Counted from the stretch's first letter, positions 1 to 8,946 are shown. The stretch: DNA of 43,098 bases from JBQLZQ01 sp052168355 (GCA_052168355.1 JBQLZQ010000053.1:1-43098), one strand, 5' to 3'. Numbers and translations are program-made. The notes: generated from the letters alone by a model not told the origin.

Positions 1-47
1 CGGTCTCCCGCCCGTCACCATCATGGCACAGTCGCCATACATAGGGG

Positions 48-706
48 CCTGTGCGGGGCGGCGACGTCCTGAGAAAAGCAAACGGCGCCATCCCGTACAG
101 GTCCCGCGTCAAGCGCGGGACTCGTTGTCTGGATTTTGTCGGCGGAAAAGTTCAAGGAAAGAAGCGGCGAGCCCCGGACGCCGATCCGGGACCTGTGCGG
201 GGCGGTGACATTCAGAGAATGGCAAACGGCGCCGTCCCGTACAGGTCCCGCGTCAAGCACGGGACTCGTCGTCTGGATCTTGTCGGCGGAGAAATTCAAG
301 GAAAGAAGCGGCGAGCCCCGGACGCCGATCCGGAGCCTGTGCGGGGCGGTGACGTTCAGAGAATGGCAAACGGCGCCGTCCCGCACAGGTCCCGCGTCAA
401 GCGCGGGACTCGTCGTCTGGATTTTGTCGGCGGAGAAATTCAAGGAAAGAAGCGGCGAGCCCCGGACGCCGATCCGGAGCCTGTGCGGGGCGGTGACGTT
501 CAGAGAATGGCAAACGGCGCCATTCCGTACAGGTCGCGCGTCAAGCGCGGGACTCGTCGTCTGGATTTTGTCGGCGGAAAAGTTCAAGGAAAGAAGCGGC
601 GAGCCCCGGACTTGATCCGGGGCCTGTGCGGGACCGTGACGTTCAGAGAATGGCAAACGGCGCCATCCCGTACAGGTCCCGCGTCAAGCGCGGGACCCGT
701 CGTCTG
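48..706. repeat. 144-bp palindromic tandem repeat, about 4.6 copies
   Basis: Units begin with CCTGTGCGG at 48, 192, 336, 480 and 623, giving periods of 144, 144, 144 and 143 bp. Each full unit carries two dyads: GTCCCGCG-TCAAG-CGCGGGAC (8-bp arms) and a CCGGA...TCCGG-type dyad next to the unit junction. The units are nearly identical and differ by scattered substitutions. The fifth stops matching soon after 706. Because 144 is a multiple of three, open frames of 150-270 codons run through on both strands with a 48-residue internal period; I regard these as artefacts. The array lies 3' of the minus-strand importer operon, so its palindromes could end or protect that transcript. It resembles dispersed palindromic intergenic repeats of alphaproteobacteria, but the family is not identified here. 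Confidence 0.9.
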
Positions 707-752
707 GAACTTCCTATTGGCGAAGTCCAAAGAACACCCCGCGTGCCCTTCC

Positions 753-1193
753 TCAGGCTGGGGGCGGCAGGAAGTCGACTTCGTGCTGGGCCGACAGGCG
801 GACCACTTCGGCGGGATCGGCCACGTTGTGGATGGCCTTGAACAGATCGAACAGTTTGCGCGTCGGGGCCACGCCGAATAGGCATCTGACCATCTTGCCC
901 GACCGGTTGAACAGGCCGTGCGGCTCGCCCATCGGCATACGCAGTGTGTCGCCCGCCCCGGCTTTCAGCGTTTCGCCGCCGAACTCCGCCTCCAACTCGC
1001 CCTCCAGCATGCAGATCCACTCGTCCTGGGTGCGGTGGATGTGCGGCGGCACGAAGGTATCGGCCGGGAAGTCCGCATACCAGACAAACGCGTTGTCCGA
1101 CAGCAGCTTGGGGACGTACGTGTGTCCCAGCACGTTCCAGGTGATATTCTCGATCCCCTCATGTTCGCGTGTGACGCCGGCGTCGAGTTTCAT
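753..1193 (-). CDS. Cupin-domain protein at the end of the importer operon
   Basis: The product is 146 residues, one cupin barrel. Motif 1 is HIHRTQDEW (H51, H53, E58) and motif 2 is GDTLRMPMGEPHGLFN (P87, G89, H92, N96). Together they give the usual 3-His/1-Glu metal site, so a metal-binding small-molecule enzyme or sensor is likely; the substrate is not identifiable. The start at 1193 is chosen because GGGAG precedes it at good spacing and the protein begins just before the cupin fold. It lies 20 bp downstream of livF on the same strand and is probably the last gene of that transcript, which suggests it acts on the imported compound (inference). A longer open frame runs upstream inside livF but is a reading-frame shadow. 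Confidence 0.85.
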   Translation of the reverse strand: MKLDAGVTREHEGIENITWNVLGHTYVPKLLSDNAFVWYADFPADTFVPPHIHRTQDEWICMLEGELEAEFGGETLKAGAGDTLRMPMGEPHGLFNRSGKMVRCLFGVAPTRKLFDLFKAIHNVADPAEVVRLSAQHEVDFLPPPA

Positions 1194-1213
1194 CGTAGTC
1201 TCCCTATTGGTCG

Positions 1214-1926
1214 TTAAAGGTGAAGATAGCGGTCGATCACGTCCGGGTCGGCCGCGAGTTGGGCGGCGGTGCCGGTCCAGACCAGATGGCCTTTCTCGAT
1301 GACGAAATGGCGGTCGGCGATGCGGTTGAGCGCGTCGATGTTCTTGTCGACCACCAGGATCGCCTCGCCGGCCTGCTTCAGGCGGGTCAGGCAGGTCCAG
1401 ATCTCGTCCCGGATCAGCGGCGCCAGCCCCTCCGTCGCCTCGTCCAGGATCAGCAGCTTGGGGTTGGTCATGAGCGCGCGGCCGATGGCCAGCATCTGCT
1501 GTTCGCCGCCCGACAGGGCCGACCCGGCGTTGCGCCGCCGTTCGCGCAAGGACGGGAACAGCTCGTAGACGGCCGTCAGGGACCATCGCGGGGCGGCGCC
1601 GAACCGTGCGGCGGCGGTGGCCACCAAATTCTCCTCGACGGTCAGGGTCGGAAAAATCTGGCGTCCCTCGGGCACCAGGCCCAGCCCCGCCTGGGCAATG
1701 CGGTAGGGCGGGGCGCCGGTCAGGTCGCGTCCCTCGAAGGCAACCCGGCCGGCGGTCGGCGGCACCAGAGCCATGATGGCGCCGATGGTGGTGGTCTTGC
1801 CCATGCCGTTGCGGCCCAGCAGCGTCGCCACCTCGCCGGCGCCGATGGCAAGGTCGATGCCGAACAGCACCTGCGCCCCGCCATAGCCGGCGCACAGGCC
1901 GGATACCTCCAGCATAGGGGCCACCG

Positions 1927-1930
<4 letters not shown>
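1214..1930 (-). CDS. livF: Branched-chain amino acid-type ABC transporter ATPase LivF
   Basis: The product is 238 residues, one ABC ATPase domain of LivF type. Walker A is GRNGMGKT (39-46), the signature is LSGGEQQ (138-144) and Walker B is LLILDEAT (158-165). It hydrolyses ATP at the cytoplasmic face of a hydrophobic-compound importer, paired with LivG. The ATG at 1930 overlaps the livG stop in an ATGA junction, which argues for translational coupling and fixes the start. A second in-frame ATG lies five codons in. The family transports branched-chain amino acids, amides, urea or aromatic acids, so the gene name indicates the family and not the substrate. Confidence 0.92.
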
Positions 1931-2671
<741 letters not shown>

Positions 2672-2679
<8 letters not shown>

Positions 2680-3670
2680 CGGTGCCGCGCCGCGATGACA
2701 GCCCGGCCACGATCCCGGCCAGCCCGTTGCGGGCATACAGCACGACCAGGATCAACAGGGGGCCGAAGATCAGTTTCCAGTCGTGGGTCAGGCTGGACAG
2801 GGTTTCCTCCAGCACGATAAAGGTGACGGCGCCCAGGATGGCACCGTTGCGCCAGCCCATGCCGCCCAGCACGACCATGATGATGAGTTCGCCCGAGCGC
2901 TGCCAGCTCATGGTCGCGGGGCTGACGAACTCCGCCTGGTTGGCCAGAAGAAACCCGGCGACCCCGGCGATCATGCCGGCGATGACATAGGCGGTCAGGC
3001 GCACACGGAACACGTCGACGCCGACGGCGCCGACCCGTGTCGGGTTTTCCTTGGCGGCGCGCAGCACGCGGCCGAACCGCGATCCGACGATGGCCTGAAC
3101 CAGCGCGAAACCGCCGATCAGCACCACCAGCGTGACGTAGTAGAAGCTGATGTCGTTGTCCAGCAGACCGGTATCGAACAGCGATGCCCGCTCCCACAGC
3201 GTCAGACCGTCGTCACCGCCATAGCTCGACAGGGAGCTGGCGGCGAAAAACAGCATCTGCCCGAAGGCCAGCGTGATCATGATGAAATAGGCGCCGCTGG
3301 TGCGCAGGCATACGATCCCGGTCAGCAGGGCGAACAGGGCGGCGGCCGCCAGCACCACCGCCAGGATGACGATCGCGTCGGTCACCCCCTCGGTGATCAG
3401 GATGCCGGTGGCGTAGGCGCCGATGCCCAGGAACGCCGCGTGACCGAAGCTGATCATCCCGCCATAGCCGATCAAAAGGTCCAGCGAAATGGCGGCCAGG
3501 GCCAGGATCATGACCCGGGTCACGACGGACAGGATGTAGCCCTCCGCGCCGAGATGGGCGAGCGGCGGGATCGCCGCGAGAACGGCGAAGATCGCCAGGG
3601 CCGGCGCGAACGCCCGCCAGTCGGCGGCGCGCGGCTTTTCCGCGCCGGCGGTTGCGTGGACCACGCTCAC
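2672..3670 (-). CDS. livM: Branched-chain amino acid-type ABC permease LivM
   Basis: The product is about 332 residues and largely hydrophobic, with 8-10 predicted membrane segments. It has the LivM hallmarks LLIGYGGMISFGHAAFLG near the first third and the cytoplasmic loop RAAKENPTRVGAVGVDV, which is the EAA-like contact for the ATPases. The start is a GTG at 3670 that overlaps the livH TGA (GTGA). No ATG closer to the first helix is available. Open sequence continues upstream of this point only as a shadow of livH. It pairs with LivH to form the membrane channel of the importer. Confidence 0.9.
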
Positions 3671-4593
3671 GCCGCCGCCTTGGCCGGGAACAGGCCGGTC
3701 GGCCGCCAGAACAGGATCGCCGCCATCAGGATGTAGATCAGCATGGAGGCGAGAGCCGGGCCGATCTGGTTGGCCGCCGACGGCGACAGGAACAGCTTCA
3801 GCAGATCGGTCAGCATCGACCGCCCCAGCGTGTCGACCAGCCCGACCAGCAGGGCGGCGACAAAGGCGCCGCGGATCGATCCGATGCCGCCGATGACGAT
3901 GACCACGAAGGCGACGATCAGCAGATCGTCGCCCATGCCCGGGCCGACCGAAAAGATCGGCGCCGCCATGGCCCCGGCGAAACCGGCCAGCATCGATCCG
4001 AACCCGAACACGATCATGAACAGCCGCCGCACATTGACGCCCAGGGCCGACACCATCTTCGGGTTGGTGGCGCCGGCCCGCACCAGCATGCCGACGCGGG
4101 TGCTGGTCACCAGCACGTACAGCAGCGCCGCGACACCCAGCCCGGCGGCGATGATGGCCAGGCGATAGACCGGATACAGCAGCCCGTCGACCAGGACAAA
4201 CGATGCCGACAGCCATTCCGGCGGCGGGATGGTGAGGGGCGCCGGCCCCCACAGAACCTTCACGCCCTGGTTGACGAACAGGATGATGCCGAAGGTGGCC
4301 AGCACGTGGTCCAGATGGTCCCGATCGTACAATCGTCGGAAAATCAGGAATTCGAGCAGCAGGCCGAAGGCCAGCGCGACCAACAGCGCCAGCACCAGGG
4401 CGGCGAAGAAGTTGCCGGTCAGGGTGAAGAACATCACGGTGAGATAGGCGCCGACCATGTACTGGACGCCGTGGGCCAGATTGATGAAGCCCATGACGCC
4501 GAACACCAGCGTCAGGCCCGCGGCGACCAGAAACAGCAGCACGCCGAGCTGCAGACCGTTGAGGATTTGGACGATCAGGAGCGTCAGCGACAT
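3667..4593 (-). CDS. livH: Branched-chain amino acid-type ABC permease LivH
   Basis: The product is 308 residues of integral membrane permease. LivH features include NGLQLGVLLFLVAAGLTL near the N-terminus, GVMGFINLAHG, and the cytoplasmic loop RAGATNPKMVSALGVNV that docks on the ATPases. The ATG at 4593 directly precedes the first helix; 35 upstream in-frame residues are arginine/proline-rich and look untranslated. The gene follows the binding-protein gene after a 111-bp gap that contains a strong hairpin (4658-4700), and it overlaps livM by 4 nt. Confidence 0.92.
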   Translation of the reverse strand: MSLTLLIVQILNGLQLGVLLFLVAAGLTLVFGVMGFINLAHGVQYMVGAYLTVMFFTLTGNFFAALVLALLVALAFGLLLEFLIFRRLYDRDHLDHVLATFGIILFVNQGVKVLWGPAPLTIPPPEWLSASFVLVDGLLYPVYRLAIIAAGLGVAALLYVLVTSTRVGMLVRAGATNPKMVSALGVNVRRLFMIVFGFGSMLAGFAGAMAAPIFSVGPGMGDDLLIVAFVVIVIGGIGSIRGAFVAALLVGLVDTLGRSMLTDLLKLFLSPSAANQIGPALASMLIYILMAAILFWRPTGLFPAKAAA

Positions 4594-4657
4594 GGGCGCG
4601 GGGTTTCCCTGGCGATGTCGGGGGCGATGTCCGGGTCGGGCCTGGCGAGGCCGCGGT

Positions 4658-4700
4658 CGATGGCGGCCGGCGAGCGCTTCGGGCGCGCCGCCGGCCATCG
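4658..4700 (-). other. Intercistronic hairpin between binding-protein gene and livH
   Basis: On the plus strand, CGATGG(cgg)CCGGCG at 4658-4672 is complementary to CGCCGGCCATCG at 4689-4700. This is 12 bp of stem with one 3-nt bulge, and the loop has a further GCGC...GCGC pairing. It begins 5 nt after the stop codon of the binding-protein gene in the direction of transcription. There is no T-run, so it is more likely an mRNA-stabilising or attenuating element than a full terminator. Such hairpins often let the binding protein outnumber the permease. Confidence 0.6.
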
Positions 4701-4704
4701 GTCG

Positions 4705-5874
4705 TTATGGAAGCGGGCACTCCTCGGCATAGATGTCGGCGTAGTCGTCGAACACCTTTTCGGCGATCTCTGTCTGGAACTTGCCGTCGTCCCGTTTGGC
4801 GACCTTCAGCAGATAGAAATCCTGGATCGGGTAGCCGTTGGTGTTGAAGGTGAAGTCGCCGCGCAGCGACTGGAAATCGGCCTCGCGGATGGCGGCCCCG
4901 AACGCCTCCTTGTCGCTCAGATCGCCGCCCACCTTGCGCACCGCGGAATCGAGCAGCATGGCGGTGTCATAGGCCTGCATGGCATAGGTTCCGGGAACGT
5001 AGCCGTACTTTTCCTCGAAAGCGGCCACGAACTCGGCGTTGCCGGGCGTGTCCATGTTGGGCGCCCACTGGGCCGCGCCGAAGAACCCCAGCGCGTCGTC
5101 CTGCTGGGCGGGCAGGGTGGTCTCGTCGACCGTGAAGGCGGACAGGAACACCATCTGGTCGGCCAGACCGGCGGCGCGGAACTGCTTGACGAAGCTGACC
5201 CCCATGCCGCCCGGCATGAAGATGAACAGGGCGTCGGGCTTGGCCACCGCCAGCCGGGCGATCTCGGCCGAAAAATCGTTCTGGCCCAGCGGCGTATAGA
5301 TCTCGTCCACCACCTCGCCGGTGAAGTGACGCTTGAACCCGGCCAGGCTGTCCTTGCCGGCCTGATAGTTCGGCGCCATCAGGAACACCCGTCCGAAGCC
5401 CTGGTCCTCGGCATGCTTGCCCAGCACCTCGTGTACCGAATCGTTCTGGTAGGAGGTGGCGAAGAAGAACGGGCTGCAATTCCGGCCGGCGAAACTGGAC
5501 GGGCCGGCGTTGGGGCTGATCAGGAAGGTCTCGGACTCGGTGACCGGTTTGAAGATCGCCTGCAGCATGTTGGAGAAGATGGTGCCGACCACCACGTCGA
5601 CCTCGTCGCGTTCGATCAGGCTCTTGGCCTTGTTCAGGGCCACGTCGGGCTTCAGTTCGTCGTCCTCGACGATGAACTCCGCGTCCTGGCCGCCGATCTG
5701 GCCGCCCAGCTTGTCGAGGGCCAGCCGGAACCCGTCCTCGGACTGTTTGCCCAAGGCGGCCGGTGGGCCCGATAGGGTCACGATCATGCCGATCTTCACC
5801 GGCTCCGCCTGGGCCAAGGACGAGGCGATGGCAAAACCCGCCGCCACCGCCGCGCCGATCATCGATGTCTTCAT
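4705..5874 (-). CDS. Periplasmic substrate-binding protein of the Liv-type importer
   Basis: The product is 389 residues. An N-terminal signal peptide (charged start, hydrophobic core to about residue 20, cleavage near SLAQA-EPV) is followed by a type-I periplasmic binding fold (Peripla_BP_6/LivJ-like) beginning KIGMIVTLSGPPAALGKQ. It captures the ligand in the periplasm for LivHMGF. The fold is certain, but the ligand is not. The sequence resembles the branch of this family associated with aromatic or other carboxylate ligands rather than leucine, which I offer only as a weak inference. The start at 5874 is preceded by GGGAG, matching the ribosome site of the cupin gene. It is the first gene of the operon. 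Confidence 0.9.
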   Translation of the reverse strand: MKTSMIGAAVAAGFAIASSLAQAEPVKIGMIVTLSGPPAALGKQSEDGFRLALDKLGGQIGGQDAEFIVEDDELKPDVALNKAKSLIERDEVDVVVGTIFSNMLQAIFKPVTESETFLISPNAGPSSFAGRNCSPFFFATSYQNDSVHEVLGKHAEDQGFGRVFLMAPNYQAGKDSLAGFKRHFTGEVVDEIYTPLGQNDFSAEIARLAVAKPDALFIFMPGGMGVSFVKQFRAAGLADQMVFLSAFTVDETTLPAQQDDALGFFGAAQWAPNMDTPGNAEFVAAFEEKYGYVPGTYAMQAYDTAMLLDSAVRKVGGDLSDKEAFGAAIREADFQSLRGDFTFNTNGYPIQDFYLLKVAKRDDGKFQTEIAEKVFDDYADIYAEECPLP

Positions 5875-5967
5875 GTCAGTCTCCCTGTTGGACGCGAGGC
5901 GCCACGTCTGTCCAAAGCCGGCCCTTTCCTTCGATGGGGATATTCAAGCCGGCATTCCGCTCCTGTT

Positions 5968-6003
5968 GAAATTACTTTACACCTGAAATTTCTGCGTTGT
6001 GAA
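5968..6003 (-). promoter_or_regulatory. Candidate promoter and operator of the importer operon
   Basis: Read on the minus strand, TTCACA (6003-5998) and TAAAGT (5979-5974) are separated by 18 bp, a plausible sigma-70-type pair about 100 bp before the binding-protein start. An inverted repeat GAAATT-N13-AATTTC (5968-5992) covers the -10 box. The region is clearly more AT-rich than its surroundings. No regulator gene is adjacent. Confidence 0.4.
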
Positions 6004-6045
6004 GGGCTTTCGACGCCGGGAAGGGGTGTTGGACCGCGTTCCCGG

Positions 6046-7038
6046 TCACGGCTGAAGGCGTCGTTCCCAGTCCAGGGCGGTGCGAACGATCGCATCCAAA
6101 TCGTCGAACCGCGGCTGCCAGCCAAGGACCGTCCGAACGCGGCCGGCGGCGGCGACCAGCGCGGCCGGATCCCCTGGCCGGCGCGGCGCGCTTTCGACCG
6201 GCAGCGCGGCCCCGTACGCGGTCTCGACCGCCCGTAGAACCTCGCGCACCGAATATCCGTGGCCATAACCGCAATTGGCGACCAGGCTCGGTCCGCCGGC
6301 CAGCAGGTAACGCAAGGCCAGGACATGGGCGTCGGCAAGATCGGTGACATGAACGTAGTCGCGCACCCCGGTGCCATCCGGGGTCGGGAAATCCTCCCCG
6401 AAGATCCTGCAATGGGGACGACGGCCCAGCGCCGTCAGGCAGGCCAGCTTGATCAGATGGGTGGCGGCGGGGTTGCGCTGACCGATCCTGCCGGCCGGGT
6501 CGGCGCCGGCGACGTTGAAGTACCGCAGCGTGACATGGCGCAGATCGTGGGCCAGGGCGACATCGGCCAGCATCCGTTCGGCCATCAGCTTCGATGCGCC
6601 GTAAGGGTTGATCGGTTGGGGGATCGTGTCTTCATCCACATCCGGCCGATCGGGATTGCCGTAGACGGCGGCGGTCGAGGACAGCACGAAGTGACGGACA
6701 TTGGTGGCCACGCAGGCGGCGATCAGGGTGTGGCTGTTCACCACGTTGTTGCGATAATAGTCCAGCGGCATGGCGACCGAGTCCGGCACCACGATGCTGG
6801 CCGCGAAATGCATGACCGCATTGATCCGGTGGCGCTGCAGGACGTCCGTCAGGAGTCCGGCGTCGCCGACGTCGGCTTCGACCAGGGGGACGTCATAGGG
6901 CACCGCATCGGCGTAGCCCGTGGACAGGTTATCGAGTACCACGACGGAAAAACCCGCCTCCCGAAGGGCCAGAACGGCGTGACTTCCGATATACCCCGCC
7001 CCGCCGGTGACCAGCACCGTCGTCTCGGCTTTCGTCAT
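6046..7038 (-). CDS. galE: UDP-glucose 4-epimerase
   Basis: The product is 330 residues, the usual GalE length. It has the NAD-binding motif GGAGYIG (12-18), catalytic Ser/Thr around LSSTAAVYG (119-127), and the YGASK pair Y146/K150 of the extended SDR family. It interconverts UDP-glucose and UDP-galactose in the cytoplasm, supplying galactose units for lipopolysaccharide or exopolysaccharide. A related UDP-sugar such as UDP-GlcNAc cannot be excluded by eye. It stands 78 bp downstream of anmK on the same strand and may share its transcript. The ATG at 7038 gives a start immediately before the Rossmann strand. Confidence 0.92.
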   Translation of the reverse strand: MTKAETTVLVTGGAGYIGSHAVLALREAGFSVVVLDNLSTGYADAVPYDVPLVEADVGDAGLLTDVLQRHRINAVMHFAASIVVPDSVAMPLDYYRNNVVNSHTLIAACVATNVRHFVLSSTAAVYGNPDRPDVDEDTIPQPINPYGASKLMAERMLADVALAHDLRHVTLRYFNVAGADPAGRIGQRNPAATHLIKLACLTALGRRPHCRIFGEDFPTPDGTGVRDYVHVTDLADAHVLALRYLLAGGPSLVANCGYGHGYSVREVLRAVETAYGAALPVESAPRRPGDPAALVAAAGRVRTVLGWQPRFDDLDAIVRTALDWERRLQP

Positions 7039-7116
7039 GGATGGCTCCGCTGGTCTGCGCCGGGTGTGCCCCGTCCGTTTGTATCTACAGGAAGCGGTCG
7101 GGAAACGGCCAGAGCC

Positions 7117-8268
7117 TTATCCGCGCGGCGTGGCGCCAACGATCTGGCCACCGGTCATAGGAGCGGGAACACCGGTTGTCAGGGGAAAGCTGATGGGCAG
7201 GCCGCGCAGGGTTCGTGCCGCCAGGAAGGCGAAGCACTCGGCCTCGATGGCGTCGCCGCGCCAGCCGACATCTTCGGCTTGCGCCGGCGTTACCGCGGCC
7301 CGTTGTCGGATGGCGTCCACCAGGGCGGGATTTTTGCGGCCGCCGCCGCACAGGATCAGCCGATTTGGCCGCTGCGGCAGCAGGTCGAGCGCCCGGCCAA
7401 CCGCGCCGGCGACGAAGGCCGCCAGGGTCGCCGCCCCGTCCTCGACGGTAAGCCCGTTGGCCATATCCGCCGTGAAGCCGTAACGGTCGAGGGATTTCGG
7501 ATAGGGGGTGGTCAGATAGGGGTGGTCCAGCAAGGCCGCCAAGCGGGTCTCGTCGACCGTGCCGCGCGCCGCGATGGCCCCGTCGCGGTCCATGTCGCCC
7601 AGCCCGTGGCGGCCGATCCAGTCGTTGATGGGCCCGTTGGCCGGGCCGGTATCAAAGGCGATGACAGTCCCGTCCGCGCCGACCCAGGTGACGTTCGCCA
7701 CCCCACCCAGATTGAGCACCGCCGTGTCCGGCGCCGCGTCCAGGCTGGCCAGCAGCCCGGCATGATAGACCGCCGACAAGGGCGCGCCCTGGCCGCCCGC
7801 CGCGACATCGGCCGTGCGGAAGTCGAAGACCACCGGGGCCCCGACCAGCCGGGCCATCAGGACGCCGTCGCCGAGCTGCCGGGTGGCGCCGCGGCGACCG
7901 GCGGCGGGCGCGCGGTGCAGCACCGTCTGGCCGTGGAACCCCACCGCGGCGATATCCGACGGGGCCAGGCCGGCCTCCTTCAGAAAGGCGCTGACGGCGG
8001 CCGACTGGGCTCGGGTCAGGGCCTCCTCGGCGGTGGCAAAAATGGCCGGTTCCGGGCCGGCGAAGTCCCACGTCAGCGCCGCCTGAACCGCATCGGCCAG
8101 CAGTGTCCGCACCTCCGGCGCATAAGGGGTCAGGGTCCACGGCCCGAAGGCGTCGATCCGTTCGCCGTCGGTGCGGATCGTGGCGATGTCGATGTTGCCG
8201 TCCAGCACCGTTCCGGTCATCAGGCCGATGGCCCAGGCAGCTTCGGGTGAGCCCGCGTCGGTGGTCAT
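7117..8268 (-). CDS. anmK: Anhydro-N-acetylmuramic acid kinase
   Basis: The product is 383 residues and matches AnmK of the ASKHA fold: phosphate-1 loop GLMTGTVLDG (15-24), middle motifs VGFHGQTVLH and DTGPANGPINDW, and a late phosphate-2 motif LILCGGGRKNP. AnmK cleaves and phosphorylates 1,6-anhydroMurNAc to MurNAc-6-phosphate in cell-wall recycling. The first loop departs from the usual GxMSGTSxDG (Thr for Ser, Val for Ser), a variant I believe is tolerated in alphaproteobacteria. The start at 8268 places the loop close to the N-terminus. Upstream lies a 252-bp region with a perfect 10-bp inverted repeat and a dispersed motif. Confidence 0.9.
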   Translation of the reverse strand: MTTDAGSPEAAWAIGLMTGTVLDGNIDIATIRTDGERIDAFGPWTLTPYAPEVRTLLADAVQAALTWDFAGPEPAIFATAEEALTRAQSAAVSAFLKEAGLAPSDIAAVGFHGQTVLHRAPAAGRRGATRQLGDGVLMARLVGAPVVFDFRTADVAAGGQGAPLSAVYHAGLLASLDAAPDTAVLNLGGVANVTWVGADGTVIAFDTGPANGPINDWIGRHGLGDMDRDGAIAARGTVDETRLAALLDHPYLTTPYPKSLDRYGFTADMANGLTVEDGAATLAAFVAGAVGRALDLLPQRPNRLILCGGGRKNPALVDAIRQRAAVTPAQAEDVGWRGDAIEAECFAFLAARTLRGLPISFPLTTGVPAPMTGGQIVGATPRG

Positions 8269-8279
8269 TCAGGCCGTAT

Positions 8280-8303
8280 CCTATTTCCAAACGGTCTCTA
8301 AGG
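8280..8303 (+). repeat. Dispersed intergenic motif, copy a
   Basis: The sequence TATTTCCAAACGGTCTCTAA is shared, with few changes, with copies at 8923, 25829 and 41785 and a reverse copy at 42699. It lies 12 bp before the anmK start on the opposite strand. The function is unknown. Confidence 0.5.
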
Positions 8304-8368
8304 TCCCCGGTCTTTCCAAGGAAGGGATGCCGGATTCGGTCCGGGATGCTATCGCACTGACAGCCCGT

Positions 8369-8396
8369 CTTGAAACAGGGCATGGTCTGTTTCAAG
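8369..8396. promoter_or_regulatory. Perfect 10-bp inverted repeat upstream of anmK
   Basis: The arms CTTGAAACAG (8369-8378) and CTGTTTCAAG (8387-8396) are separated by 8 nt. It lies about 100 bp upstream of the anmK start and 125 bp downstream of the small gene at 8521-8721, both on the minus strand. It may be an operator for anmK or a terminator-like hairpin of the small gene. There is no T-run on either side, so I prefer an operator or a mobile mini-palindrome. Confidence 0.45.
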
Positions 8397-8520
8397 GCGA
8401 GCTCTTAGACTGGCCCTTGCAACGGGCCGAGAGCCGACAGTTGCTTGGGGACGGAAGCGGTCGCTTGATTATGTCGAAAACATGTCAAAGGAGGGGAAGG
8501 GCAGACAGTACCTGGGTTTG

Positions 8521-8721
8521 TCAGCCTCTATTCTGCCGCGTCATCGCCTTATCGGCTACCGCTTCCCGCAGGGCGGTCGTGGCCAAATCGTCCATCTCGC
8601 GGGCCCGGGTGATCAGGGGGGCACGGGTCACCGGGTCCCCGCGTCGTCGTGCTTCCCGCCGCAGATCGGTGGCGGCTTCGCTCAGCTTCGCGGCCAATTC
8701 TACAAGAAAGCGGTCCGGCAT
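8521..8721 (-). CDS. Small hypothetical protein, 66 residues
   Basis: I do not recognise a family. The product is charged and probably helical, with a heptad-like stretch LAAKLSEAATDLRREARRRG and a second helix rich in Ala and Arg; it has no signal peptide or membrane segment. The amino-acid pattern looks like real coding sequence, which is why I keep it despite a weak ribosome site. The upstream 222 bp is AT-rich and contains a LexA-like GAAC-N7-GAAC site at 8810-8824, about 90 bp before the start. A small DNA-damage-inducible helical protein is therefore a possibility, as inference only. No frame shadow of a larger gene explains this open frame. Confidence 0.55.
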   Translation of the reverse strand: MPDRFLVELAAKLSEAATDLRREARRRGDPVTRAPLITRAREMDDLATTALREAVADKAMTRQNRG

Positions 8722-8788
8722 GTGGTTTCGCCTGCAATCATCACGAATGTCGGGAGAAGAAGTAGGACGAAAACGGATATTTCAAATA

Positions 8789-8807
8789 ATGTTGGTTAAT
8801 ATAACAT
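8789..8807. promoter_or_regulatory. AT-rich inverted repeat upstream of larA
   Basis: ATGTT-N9-AACAT, centred on TTAATA, lies in the most AT-rich stretch of the larA upstream region. It could be an operator for larA (137 bp downstream) or for the divergent small gene. Lactobacillus lar genes are controlled by a Crp-family protein, but no such regulator is encoded here. Confidence 0.35.
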
Positions 8808-8809
8808 AA

Positions 8810-8824
8810 GAACTATGTCTGAAC
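8810..8824. promoter_or_regulatory. Possible LexA box between the small gene and larA
   Basis: GAAC-TATGTCT-GAAC fits the alphaproteobacterial LexA direct repeat GTTC-N7-GTTC read in reverse. It forms part of an 11-bp near-duplication (GAACTATGTCT/GAACTATGACA). The spacer is less T/A-biased than the strong box before imuA. On the minus strand it overlaps a TTCAGA-N16-TATTAA promoter-like pair that would serve the small gene. Confidence 0.4.
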
Positions 8825-8922
8825 TATGACATGACAATGGCGGCTCTCGACGTCAAGGCTCAGCTCATCGACAATGGTTTCTGCCATGACACGGCCGCGG
8901 GAGAGGGGCCGTTGGACCATGT

Positions 8923-8946
8923 CCTATTCTCAAACGGGCTTTAATG
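8923..8946 (+). repeat. Dispersed intergenic motif, copy b
   Basis: TATTCTCAAACGGGCTTTAA runs directly into the larA start codon, leaving no good Shine-Dalgarno sequence there. It is preceded by GGACCATGTC, which is also found in front of the copy at 41785, so these two copies share about 25 bp. Confidence 0.5.

Noticed and set aside
21..881. Long open frames on both strands across the left-end repeat, with a 48-residue internal period
   Set aside because: They follow from a stop-free 144-bp unit being a multiple of three; they occur in several frames at once, include the palindromes and have no family likeness.
3652..5775. 707-codon plus-strand open frame opposite the importer genes
   Set aside because: It is antisense to livH and the binding-protein gene, is rich in Gln, Asp, His and Arg as expected for an antisense shadow of GC-rich coding sequence, and matches nothing.
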